Positions 25,933-34,356 of a stretch of 64,000 bases of DNA are shown here, piece after piece. Each line of letters begins with the position of its first letter. Position 1 is the first letter of the stretch. Made by a program: the position numbers and the translations under genes. The notes beneath the pieces are model-generated. The model was not told the DNA's origin. It saw only the letters and a list, made by a program, of their open reading frames with translations, and searched no databases. The stretch is from Burkholderia sp. Ac-20365 (lineage in GTDB: Bacteria > Pseudomonadota > Gammaproteobacteria > Burkholderiales > Burkholderiaceae), in the NCBI RefSeq assembly GCF_017104715.1, contig NZ_JAAGPI010000001.1:372001-436000 (forward strand), read 5' to 3'.

Positions 25933-26865
25933 ATGATGCAGAGTGTGCTCGACCGGCCCCTTGTCGACGATACGAGCCTCACGCATGCGGCGCGCGTTGC
26001 AGTCGTCATCGCAACGAAAGGCCGTCCCGATGCAATACCGAACGCACTCGCATTTCTCACGCGTCAAACCACGTTGCCCGCACTCGTTGTTCTTTCCGCA
26101 ACGAATGAAAGCGATATCGGCGAACTGTATTCGACGCCCTTTCCCGTGATGCGCGTGTTCGGCCCGGCTGGCTTGCCCGCGCAGAGAAATCGCGCACTTG
26201 ATGCGCTTCCTCGCGACATCGATATCGTCGTGTTCTTCGACGATGATTTCGCGCCATGCCGGGACTGGATCGAGCAATGCGCGCAGATGTTCGATCGCAA
26301 TCCGTCCGTCATCGGCGTGTCGGCGCAAGCACTATTGCAGGATGGTTCGAAAGGTCGCCCTGTCACATGGGACCACGCGCGGCGCATCGTGAAGGATGCC
26401 GAGAGCGCGAGCCGCGTCACGGATGCGATCACACCTTGCATTTCCCTGTATGGCTGCAATATGGCGTGTCGCGTGAAGGCGATGAGCGGCCTGCGTTTCG
26501 ACGAGCGTCTCGTGCTATATGGCTGGCTGGAGGATAAAGACTTCTCGTGCCGGCTGTCGAGCCGCGGCGCCATCGTGCGATGCGCGCAACTGAATGGCGT
26601 ACATCTCGGCATGGCGTCCGGCCGCGTCTCGGGAAAGAAGTTCGGCTATTCGCAAGTCGTGAACCCGAACTATCTGTGGCACAAGGGTGTGATGTCGCGC
26701 CGTGAAGTGGCGCGCTACATCTTCAAGGCACTCGCGATGAACGCACTCAAGTCGTTCAGGCCCGAGCCGCATCTCGATCGTCAGGGACGTCTGGTCGGCA
26801 ATCTGCTCGGCCTGATAGCGATTGCTTCGGGATCGAGCGACCCGGAACAGGCCGCGCGGCTTTGA
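25933..26865 (+). CDS. Glycosyltransferase family 2-like protein, 310 aa
   Basis: A GT-A fold glycosyltransferase, with N-terminal AVVIATKGRPD and the nucleotide-sugar/metal motif FFDDDFAP (Asp103-Asp105). A conserved ERL...WLEDKDFSCR segment lies in the acceptor half, where the ED residues are candidate catalytic base residues. GGGAGG precedes ATG 25933. It is convergent with the MocR gene 14 bases beyond its stop. No capsule or LPS genes are around it, so the glycan it builds is unknown. Confidence 0.85.
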   Translation: MMQSVLDRPLVDDTSLTHAARVAVVIATKGRPDAIPNALAFLTRQTTLPALVVLSATNESDIGELYSTPFPVMRVFGPAGLPAQRNRALDALPRDIDIVVFFDDDFAPCRDWIEQCAQMFDRNPSVIGVSAQALLQDGSKGRPVTWDHARRIVKDAESASRVTDAITPCISLYGCNMACRVKAMSGLRFDERLVLYGWLEDKDFSCRLSSRGAIVRCAQLNGVHLGMASGRVSGKKFGYSQVVNPNYLWHKGVMSRREVARYIFKALAMNALKSFRPEPHLDRQGRLVGNLLGLIAIASGSSDPEQAARL

Positions 26866-26879
26866 CGCGAGCCGCTTCG

Positions 26880-28322
26880 TCAGATCGTGCCGAACAACGC
26901 GCGCGGACGATCGCGCAACGCATGCGCAAGCGTCTGCAGCGCGCTTACCAGCTGCTCGCGTGACGACGCGCACGCGAGATTGATCCGCACGCCATGCTCG
27001 ACTTCCGCGCGATCGACCGCGAACGCCGACGAAGGCATCACGACCACGCCGCGTGCTTTTGCATTCGCGGCGAAATCGTCGGCACGCCAGGGCGGCGGCA
27101 GCTTGAGCCACACAAACATGCACGCAGGGTCCGACTCCAGCCATTCCTGCGGCAGAATCTGCCGCGCCAGATCGTGCCGCACGCGAATCTCCGCGAGTTG
27201 CGCGTCCATGATGCGGCGCGCGGTGCCGTCTTCGATCCAGATCGTCGAGATCAGCATCGACATCGGCGCGGGCATCCACGCGGTGGTGCGCACGGCTTCG
27301 GCTGCCAGCGCGGAACGCTCGGGCGGGCTCAGCAGATAACCGAGCCGCAAGCCAGGCGCGAGTATCTTCGACGTCGCGCCGATATGAAACGTCAGCTCCG
27401 GGCACAGGCTTGCAAGCGTAGGCAGGCGTTGCGAGACGAGCGGGCCGTACACGTCGTCTTCGATGATCGCGACGCCGTAGCGCCGCGCGATATCGACGAG
27501 CGCGACGCGGCGTTCGAGGCTCATCGTCGTGACGGTCGGGTTCTGCAGATTCGGCACCGTGAAGATCGCCTTGACAGGCACGCGGCTGCAAATGCGTTCG
27601 ACTTCATCGGTGATCAGCCCATCGCGGTCGCTCGGCACGCTGACGATCTCGAACTGGAACACGGGCGCAAGCGCCTTCAGGCCGTAATACGTGAGCCGAT
27701 CCGCGATGATCACGCCGTCTGTGCCGATCAGGCTGTTGAGCACCGCGTAAAGACCGTGCTGCGCGCCGCTGGTCACGACAAGATGATCCTGCGACGGCGC
27801 AAAGCCGGGCGCAGCGATCCACTTCGCGCCCGCCGCGCGCGCCCAGTCGGGACCTTGCGGCGGCTGATATTCCTGTAGCGATGCATAGCGCGGATCGCGC
27901 GGCAGTTCGGCGAGCGTGGTGGCCAGACACGACAGGAACTCGCCCGTCGCGGGCCGGTTGACGGTCAGGTCGATTGCGCCGCCTGGCGCAGCGTTCGACG
28001 TGCTTGCGGTTTCGACGCGCGGCATCGCGCCGCCCGTGACGAGCGAGCCGCGCCGCTTGCTGCCGATCACGAGCCCGCGCAACTGCAGTTCCTTATACGC
28101 GCGCGACACCGTCGACACGTTGATGCCCAGTTCCGTGGCCAATTGGCGCTGCGGCGGCAGGCGGCTGCCCGGCGGATAGACGCCGCCGCGAATCTCATCC
28201 TCGATCGACGCCGATACCTCGATATAGGTCGCGCGTTTTGTCTGGACCTGATCGCCGTTTGTCTGGTCTGCATCGGTTGTGACGCCGTTGCTGTGTGCTG
28301 CCTTGTGTCTGCTGGAAGCCAT
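26880..28322 (-). CDS. MocR-type regulator (GntR winged helix fused to aminotransferase), 480 aa
   Basis: Residues about 32-100 are a GntR winged helix (GSRLPPQRQLATELGINVSTVSRAYKEL). Residues 118-475 form a type I aminotransferase-fold effector domain with the PLP lysine at Lys319 (GATSKILAPGLRLG). Such regulators sense amino acids or PLP-amino acid adducts. It is divergent from a permease, a D-amino-acid dehydrogenase-like gene and an amino-acid binding protein, which it probably controls. A palindrome ACAAAACAGGTTTTGT (28342-28357) lies 20 bases before its start. Confidence 0.92.
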   Translation of the reverse strand: MASSRHKAAHSNGVTTDADQTNGDQVQTKRATYIEVSASIEDEIRGGVYPPGSRLPPQRQLATELGINVSTVSRAYKELQLRGLVIGSKRRGSLVTGGAMPRVETASTSNAAPGGAIDLTVNRPATGEFLSCLATTLAELPRDPRYASLQEYQPPQGPDWARAAGAKWIAAPGFAPSQDHLVVTSGAQHGLYAVLNSLIGTDGVIIADRLTYYGLKALAPVFQFEIVSVPSDRDGLITDEVERICSRVPVKAIFTVPNLQNPTVTTMSLERRVALVDIARRYGVAIIEDDVYGPLVSQRLPTLASLCPELTFHIGATSKILAPGLRLGYLLSPPERSALAAEAVRTTAWMPAPMSMLISTIWIEDGTARRIMDAQLAEIRVRHDLARQILPQEWLESDPACMFVWLKLPPPWRADDFAANAKARGVVVMPSSAFAVDRAEVEHGVRINLACASSREQLVSALQTLAHALRDRPRALFGTI

Positions 28323-28341
28323 CGTCTCGCCCTGTCTCCAT

Positions 28342-28357
28342 ACAAAACAGGTTTTGT
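28342..28357. promoter_or_regulatory. Palindrome upstream of the MocR gene
   Basis: ACAAAAC-AG-GTTTTGT has perfect 7-bp arms. It is followed by CCTGTTTGT (28361-28369), which resembles another half. It is a candidate autoregulatory operator. Confidence 0.55.
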
Positions 28358-28465
28358 CTGCCTGTTTGTGCCAGTTCGCCGGATTTTATACCAGATACGC
28401 CTGCATGCCACTGTTTTCAAGGCTGGCAAGGAGCACGCCCGGCATCGCCAGGGAAAATCCTGGAC

Positions 28466-28531
28466 CACACAATGCGGTTTTTAATTGCACACAAAAATAT
28501 GTTGTGTGATTCTTTGAATCAAGTTTGTGTG
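28466..28531. promoter_or_regulatory. Nested dyad of four CACACAA half-sites before the permease operon
   Basis: CACACAA occurs at 28466-28472 and 28488-28494 and its complement TTGTGTG at 28502-28508 and 28525-28531. The inner and outer pairs share the same centre (about 28498), so the array is two-fold symmetric with spacing near two helical turns. It sits 39 bases before the permease ATG. Confidence 0.6.
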
Positions 28532-28569
28532 GTTTTGAACCGAAGGACAGAGCTGGAAGGAGATTTCGC

Positions 28570-30030
28570 ATGGCAGAGAGCAGGACACAGGTGCGCGCCT
28601 CGCACGACACGCACGACACGCAGGAGAGCGCCACACCCAAACTCGGCGTTGCATTGCGTCAGCGGCACGTCACGATGATTTCGCTGGGCGGCATCATCGG
28701 CGCGGGGCTTTTTGTGGGCAGCAGCGCGACGCTCAACACGGTCGGGCCGGCGGCGTGCCTGTCGTATCTGGTGGCAGGAATCGTCGTGCTGTTCGTGATG
28801 CGCATGCTGGGCGAGATGGCGCTGGCCGTGCCGGGCGTCGGCTCGTTCACCGAATACGCACGCATCGGTCTGGGCGACTGGGCAGGCTTCACGAGCGGCT
28901 GGCTGTACTGGTACTTCTGGGTGATCGTGGTGGCGGTGGAAGCGGTGGCGGGAGCCGCGATCCTGCAGCGCTGGATACCGGCGCCCGTGTGGATGATCGG
29001 GCTGGTGCTGCTGTCGGTGATGACCTTTATCAATCTGATGTCGGTCAAGTCGTACGGCGAATTCGAGTTCTGGTTCGCGTCGATCAAGGTCGCCGCGATC
29101 ATCGTGTTCATCGCGATCGGCGCGGCATGGGTGTTCGGATTCGGCCATACGCAGAGCGCGTGGAGCAATCTGACGGCTGCAAAGGGCTTCATGCCGTTCG
29201 GCACGATGTCGGTTTTCGCGGCTGTGCCGACCGTGATCTTTGCGGTTGGCGGCGCGGAGATCGCGACCATCGCCGCTGCCGAGTCGGACAATCCCGCGAA
29301 GAGCGTCGCCGCGATGACGCGCTCGGTGATCCTGCGCGTGATTACGTTCTATGTCGGCTCGATGTTCCTGATTGCGTGCATCGTGCCGTGGACCAGCATC
29401 GTCACGGGGCATTCGCCGTTCGTCGCCGCGCTGGAGACGATGCGCGTGCCGGGCTCCGCCGACATCATGAACGCGATCGTGCTGGTCGCCGTGCTGTCCG
29501 CGCTGAATTCGGGGCTGTACGTGTCGTCGCGGATCCTGTTTCGCCTCGCGGGCCGCGGAGACGCGCCGCGTTCGCTGCTGCGCCTCACGCCGTCGCGCGT
29601 GCCGCGTCTTGCTGTGTTGTTGAGCAGCGTGGTCGGCTATGTCGCGATCATCGCGGCCATCGTGTCGCCGCAGGGCGTGTTCCTGTTCCTCGTGAATGCA
29701 TCGGGCGCCGTGATGCTGTTCGTCTATCTCGCGACGGCGCTGGCGCAAATCCGTATCCGCCGACGTCTGCAACGCAACGGCGAGCGACCCGAACTGCCGA
29801 TGTGGCTGTTCCCGTGGCTTTCGTATGCGGTGGTGGTGGCAATTGTCGGCGTGCTGCTGGCGATGGGCCTCGATGCCGAATTGCGTCCGCAACTGATGGC
29901 GAGCGTGGCGAGTCTCGCGGTGGCGTCGGCGGCGTGGCTGCTCGCCGCGAAACGGCGTAATGCCGATGATGGCACCCGCACGGGCTATCTCGCGGCAGCC
30001 GATGGGCGCGCCTTGTCGGGAGAGCGTTGA
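28570..30030 (+). CDS. Amino acid permease of the APC superfamily, 486 aa
   Basis: An inner-membrane amino acid/polyamine/GABA-type transporter with about 12 hydrophobic segments. The consensus MISLGGIIGAGLFVGSS for the first helix and PGVGSFTEYARIGLGDWAGF for the third region are present, as in GabP/AnsP/PheP relatives. The first 32 residues are hydrophilic. ATG 28570 follows AAGGAG. Its stop TGA overlaps the ATG of the flavoprotein (TGATG), so the two are coupled. The substrate is probably an amino acid oxidised by that flavoprotein. Confidence 0.92.
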   Translation: MAESRTQVRASHDTHDTQESATPKLGVALRQRHVTMISLGGIIGAGLFVGSSATLNTVGPAACLSYLVAGIVVLFVMRMLGEMALAVPGVGSFTEYARIGLGDWAGFTSGWLYWYFWVIVVAVEAVAGAAILQRWIPAPVWMIGLVLLSVMTFINLMSVKSYGEFEFWFASIKVAAIIVFIAIGAAWVFGFGHTQSAWSNLTAAKGFMPFGTMSVFAAVPTVIFAVGGAEIATIAAAESDNPAKSVAAMTRSVILRVITFYVGSMFLIACIVPWTSIVTGHSPFVAALETMRVPGSADIMNAIVLVAVLSALNSGLYVSSRILFRLAGRGDAPRSLLRLTPSRVPRLAVLLSSVVGYVAIIAAIVSPQGVFLFLVNASGAVMLFVYLATALAQIRIRRRLQRNGERPELPMWLFPWLSYAVVVAIVGVLLAMGLDAELRPQLMASVASLAVASAAWLLAAKRRNADDGTRTGYLAAADGRALSGER

Positions 30031-31262
30031 TGGCGGAGATCGGCATTGTCGGCGCGGGTTTCATCGGGCTTGCGAGCGCCGGCTGGCTGATGCGCGACGG
30101 GCATCGCGTGACGCTGTTCGATCCGTCGGGCGTCGCGCAGGGCGCGTCGTTCGGCAACGCGGGCACGTTCGCGCCGTATGGCTGCATTCCCGTGAATAAC
30201 CCGTCCGTGTTTCGCGATCTGCCGCGTTTTCTGCTGTCGAGCGAGAGCCCGTTCCGGTTGCGCTGGAGTTATCTGCCGCATGTGTTGCCGTGGCTCGCGC
30301 GCTTCATGGTCAGTTCGACGCGGCAGCGTTATGAAGCGAGTGCGAGCGCGCTTGCTGCGTTGCTGGCGCACGCGCAGGCCGGTTACGCGCCCTTGCTCGA
30401 CGAACCTGATCTCGCGAAGTTTGTGCGGCCGCGTGAGTGTTTGTATCTGTACTCGAGTGCGGCGTCGTTCGATGCGTCGCGTGGTTCGCTGAACCTGCGC
30501 AAGCAACTTGGCGTGTCATTCGATGTGCTGTCCGCTGCTGATGTGCGCGCACTGGAGCCGTCGCTTGCGCCCATCTTCGAGCGCGGCGTGTTGTTCAGCG
30601 ACAGCTGGCACTTTTCCGATCCGCAGGGTTTTTTGCTGTCGCTGTACGAACTGCTCGCGGCGCGCGGACTGAAGCTCGAACGCAAAAGCGTGAGCGGGCT
30701 AGAACCCGCGACAGACGGCGTCACGCTGACCACCGACGACGGCGTGCCGCGCCGCTTCGACCACGTCGTAATTGCGACGGGTGCGCGCTCGGCGAAATTC
30801 GCAGCGCAGTGCGGCGACCGCGTGCCGCTCGATACGGAGCGTGGCTATCACGTGCGTTACCGGGGCGCGTCGCAGCTGATTTCACGGCCTGTCGGCTGGG
30901 CCGAGCGCGGTTTCTACATGACGCCGATGGACGATGGCGTGCGCGTGGCAGGCACGGTCGAACTGGGCGGTTTCAGCGATGTGCGCAACCGTTCGCTGCT
31001 GGATCTGCTGACGTTCTCGTCGAAGCGTGCTTTGCCGGGGTTGCAGCAGCCTGACAGTTCGTGGCTCGGCTTCCGGCCCACACTGCCCGACGGCGTGCCC
31101 GTGCTGGGCCGCGCGAGCGCCAGCGAGCGCGTGATCTACGCGTTCGGGCATCAGCATCTCGGACTGACGCTGGCGGGCGTGAGCGGGCGCATCGTCGCCG
31201 ATCTCGTCGCGCGGCGTGAGCTACCAATCGATCTGTCGCGCTACGCGCCGACGCGGTTTTGA
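30030..31262 (+). CDS. D-amino-acid dehydrogenase-like FAD oxidoreductase (DadA family), 410 aa
   Basis: An FAD-dependent amine oxidoreductase of the DAO superfamily, with N-terminal motif IVGAGFIGLASAGWLM (about residues 5-20) and a C-terminal YAFGHQHLGLTLAGVSGRIVADL block. The similarity is to DadA: conversion of a D-amino acid to a 2-oxo acid with electrons passed to the membrane quinone pool. Start ATG 30030 is coupled to the permease stop. The operon continues into a binding protein gene about 100 bases downstream. Confidence 0.9.
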   Translation: MAEIGIVGAGFIGLASAGWLMRDGHRVTLFDPSGVAQGASFGNAGTFAPYGCIPVNNPSVFRDLPRFLLSSESPFRLRWSYLPHVLPWLARFMVSSTRQRYEASASALAALLAHAQAGYAPLLDEPDLAKFVRPRECLYLYSSAASFDASRGSLNLRKQLGVSFDVLSAADVRALEPSLAPIFERGVLFSDSWHFSDPQGFLLSLYELLAARGLKLERKSVSGLEPATDGVTLTTDDGVPRRFDHVVIATGARSAKFAAQCGDRVPLDTERGYHVRYRGASQLISRPVGWAERGFYMTPMDDGVRVAGTVELGGFSDVRNRSLLDLLTFSSKRALPGLQQPDSSWLGFRPTLPDGVPVLGRASASERVIYAFGHQHLGLTLAGVSGRIVADLVARRELPIDLSRYAPTRF

Positions 31263-31362
31263 GGCGACGTATCGCATTCATTCAAGGACGACTTCGACGC
31301 GTCGCGCATCGAGTCAGTCGACAGGCAAAGGCGCGACATTTTTCTATCGACAGGAGCGCATC

Positions 31363-32511
31363 ATGAATCGACGTACATGGCTGATCAGGTTGGCAGTTTG
31401 CGCACTGGCAGCGCAGACATCATTTGCATTCGCGGCCGATCCGGAGATCGTCAAGATCGGCTTTGTCGGCCCGTTGACGGGGCCTGTTGCGCGGGTTGGC
31501 AAGGACTTGCAGTACGGCGCGCAACTCGCGCTCGATGAGGAGAACGCGAAGAATCCGACGGTTGCGGGCAAGCCCGTCAAGTTCGTGCTCGACGTGCAGG
31601 ACGATCAGGCCGATCCGCGTGTAGCGATTCAGGTTGCGCAGAAGCTCGTCGATGACGGTGTGGTCGGCGTGATTGGCCATTACAACTCGGGGTGCAGCAT
31701 TCCCGCATCGGCTGTGTATCACAACGCCAATGTCGCGATGATTACGCCGGGCTCGACTAATCCGCAACTCACGAAGCAGGGCTTCAAGAACGTGTTCCGC
31801 ACGATGGGGCATGACGGTATCGGCGGCGTGGTGGCCGGGCATTTCGTGGTCGAGCAGATGAAGGCGAAGCGCATTGGGATCATCGACGATCGCACGGCGT
31901 TTGGTCAGGGTCTGGCGGATTCGTTCGAGAAAGGCGTGAAGGAAGCGAACGGCAATATCGTGTCGCGCGAATTTACCAACGACAAGGCAGTCGATTTACG
32001 CGGCATTCTCACGACGCTCAAGAGCAAGAATGTTGATGTAATTTTCTTTGGCGGACTGGACGAGCAGGGCGCGATGCTGGTCAAGCAGATGCGATCGCTT
32101 GGCATGCAGGCGCAACTGTTTGGTGCTGGCGCGTTGAAGAGCAATGCGTTCCTGCAGATTGCCGGGGCTTCGGGTGAACGGACGCAGGATCTTGAGCCGG
32201 GGCCGGCGCTTGACAAGTTGCCTGCGGCGCAGGATTTCGGTAAGCGGTATAAGGCGCGGTTTAATCAGGATGTCGAGTTGTATGCGCCATTTGCTTATGA
32301 TGCTGCGCTCGCTATGTTGAAAGCCATCCATGATGCTAATTCGCTCGACCGGCAGAAGATTGTTGAGAGTCTTGCCAAGGTTTCGTTGACCGGTGTTACT
32401 GGGAAGATTACGTTTGATCCTTATGGGGATCTGATCAAGCCGCCTTATACGCTGTTTGAAGTGCAGCAGGGGCAGTGGAAGAGTGTGAAGACGGTGGGGG
32501 GAGGGGTTTGA
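31363..32511 (+). CDS. Branched-chain amino acid ABC transporter substrate-binding protein (LivK-like), 382 aa
   Basis: A periplasmic type I binding protein with a signal peptide (MNRRTWLIRLAVCALAAQTSFAFA). The fold motif VKIGFVGPLTGPVARVGKDLQYGAQLALDEEN spans several strands near the start. CAGGAG at 31351-31356 precedes ATG 31363. No permeases or ATPases (LivHMGF) are next to it, so it is an orphan binding protein that must use a transporter elsewhere. The last third has visibly more T- and A-ending codons than the first third. Confidence 0.9.
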   Translation: MNRRTWLIRLAVCALAAQTSFAFAADPEIVKIGFVGPLTGPVARVGKDLQYGAQLALDEENAKNPTVAGKPVKFVLDVQDDQADPRVAIQVAQKLVDDGVVGVIGHYNSGCSIPASAVYHNANVAMITPGSTNPQLTKQGFKNVFRTMGHDGIGGVVAGHFVVEQMKAKRIGIIDDRTAFGQGLADSFEKGVKEANGNIVSREFTNDKAVDLRGILTTLKSKNVDVIFFGGLDEQGAMLVKQMRSLGMQAQLFGAGALKSNAFLQIAGASGERTQDLEPGPALDKLPAAQDFGKRYKARFNQDVELYAPFAYDAALAMLKAIHDANSLDRQKIVESLAKVSLTGVTGKITFDPYGDLIKPPYTLFEVQQGQWKSVKTVGGGV

Positions 32512-32835
32512 TTGATGCGCTTGTGCCGGGCGAACTCTGGCTTTCCCAGTGAGCGCCTGGCCGATAATTGCCGATCTACCAGAGATGCCTTCGAAATATA
32601 GAGCCTGATAGCCGCGTGCACCGTACTCTTCGGTGTGCAGCGGCTGCATGATGCGTGCCTCTGTTGTGACGGCGTGATCGTGATACGTGTTGGCTGGTTG
32701 CGTGAATCACCGGGGTGTTGAGCTAACGGTAGCACGATAGGTGTGAGCGCGCGGTCTAATGCGCGCTCATCGCCCTATCGGATCATCCTCGTGCCTGGTG
32801 TAACCCGCGCACTCGAGTCTCCGCGCCATGAAGAT
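32512..32835. other. Convergent intergenic region, LivK / TolC
   Basis: 324 bases without a supported gene. It holds the hairpin at 32744-32769. ORFs here and through the LivK 3' end on the other strand lack start signals and family features. Confidence 0.5.
32744..32769. terminator. Hairpin between convergent LivK and TolC genes
   Basis: TGAGCGCGC (32744-32752) and GCGCGCTCA (32761-32769) are perfect 9-bp arms with an 8-base loop. It may serve both directions; no T tract. Confidence 0.5.
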
Positions 32836-34356
32836 TCATTTTGGTCCAGGATCGGCAGACCCGTTCTCGACCGTCGCGGATGCATGAGTATCGACGATCT
32901 CGTGTCGACCTAGCATTCCCGGGCCCGCCATCAGTCGCAATCGTGCGGAACGCCAGTCCGATTCGCTGCGAATGCGCTCCAGTTGTGCGTCAGCCAGCGC
33001 CGACTGGGCATTGAGCATCTCAAGGATATCCGCGGCGCCGTGCTCGTAGCGATTGCGCGACGACGCGAGCGCACTCTCCGCCGAGACGACAAGCTGCGCT
33101 GCCGCGTCGAGGTTGTCCCGTGACGATACGGTATCAGCATGCGCCTTGACTACCTCACTGAGAATTTCACGTTCAGTGTCCCGCATCTCCGCTTCACCCT
33201 GTTCAGCCTGCGCCTGTGCCTCGCGCACTTTATAAGTTCGCGCGAATCCCTCGAAAAGCGGGATCGTCAGCGTGACACCGATCGTCGCGGTGTTCGAGCG
33301 GGTCGGCTGTACGTTCTGGTTCGGATAGCCGTTCTGATAGAAGCCCACACCGAAGTCGATGGTCGGCAGGCCTTGAGACCGCACGCTGGTAATTTTCTCG
33401 CGAGCCGCAGCCAGTTGCTCCTGCGCGGCGATGATGGCGGGATGCCGTAACCTGGCAACGCTCAGCCACTGCGCGAGATCGGCGATGTCCTGCTTCACTG
33501 GCCGAGGAGTATCTTGCGGTAACGTGATGTGCGTGCCCGCTGGCAGTCCTGTCGTATAGACGAGTATTGCCATTGCCCGATCGGCATCGCCCCTTGCGCG
33601 CTGAGCGACGAGCTGCGCACGGGCGAGGGCGGTAGCTGCCTGCAACGTGTCGCTTCGGCCAGTTGCACCTCTAAGCTCACGTCGTCGTGCGCTTTCCAGC
33701 GTCCATTGCGCAAACTGTGCCGCCTGTACGCGTGCCTCATAGGCTGCCTGCGCCGTCATCGCGTCGAAATACGCCTGCGCCGTCGACCCGAGTGTTTTTT
33801 GCAACTGCGCGTTGTAACTCGCGAGCGCGGCCGCCAGCATGTCGTTGGCGGCCACGCGGTTGGCCGCGCGTTCGCCGAAATCGAACAGTCGCCAGTTCAG
33901 TGCCGCATAGCTGCTGTAGCCTTTTACCGTGCTGTCATAGCCTTGCATCGATGGATAGCGGGTTTCGTTACGCTGGCCGGTAAGCGAGCCGGTCAGCATC
34001 GGAAGGTATGCCGCGCGCGCCATGCCGACACTCGCCGCCTGCACCTTGATCGCTGCCCACGCAGCCGTTACCCGCGGATCGTCGCATAGCGCAGTGTCGA
34101 CTGCGTTGGCCAGTTCGAGTGGCTGCGCCGGATCGAAGTGGGCGGGGCAAACAGGAGGCACCGAATCGCCAGGCAGGACGCCGCCTGTATCAAGCATAGG
34201 CGGCCGCGTGAGCAGCGGATCTTCAAGAATGTCCGGCACCATCCAGTCAGCGCCCGCGGCATGCACAGACGGAATGCCAAAGGCCAAACAACAGAGCAGT
34301 GGCGCCAATGCCGAGAGGTGGAGCCTGCGGATGGTGGTGCTCGCTTTAGCGCTCAT
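32836..34356 (-). CDS. TolC-family outer membrane protein of a type I secretion system, 506 aa
   Basis: An outer-membrane channel with a signal peptide (about residues 1-33, ending VHA). The OEP repeats are visible, for example AARAAYLPMLTGSLTGQRNETRYP-like segments and QGLPTIDFGVGFYQNG. It begins in the last 11 bases of the HlyD gene, so the three transport genes form one unit (HlyB, HlyD, TolC in transcription order). With the large RTX substrate encoded upstream, it should form the exit duct of a dedicated secretion system. A charged tail follows the last repeat. Confidence 0.92.
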   Translation of the reverse strand: MSAKASTTIRRLHLSALAPLLCCLAFGIPSVHAAGADWMVPDILEDPLLTRPPMLDTGGVLPGDSVPPVCPAHFDPAQPLELANAVDTALCDDPRVTAAWAAIKVQAASVGMARAAYLPMLTGSLTGQRNETRYPSMQGYDSTVKGYSSYAALNWRLFDFGERAANRVAANDMLAAALASYNAQLQKTLGSTAQAYFDAMTAQAAYEARVQAAQFAQWTLESARRRELRGATGRSDTLQAATALARAQLVAQRARGDADRAMAILVYTTGLPAGTHITLPQDTPRPVKQDIADLAQWLSVARLRHPAIIAAQEQLAAAREKITSVRSQGLPTIDFGVGFYQNGYPNQNVQPTRSNTATIGVTLTIPLFEGFARTYKVREAQAQAEQGEAEMRDTEREILSEVVKAHADTVSSRDNLDAAAQLVVSAESALASSRNRYEHGAADILEMLNAQSALADAQLERIRSESDWRSARLRLMAGPGMLGRHEIVDTHASATVENGSADPGPK

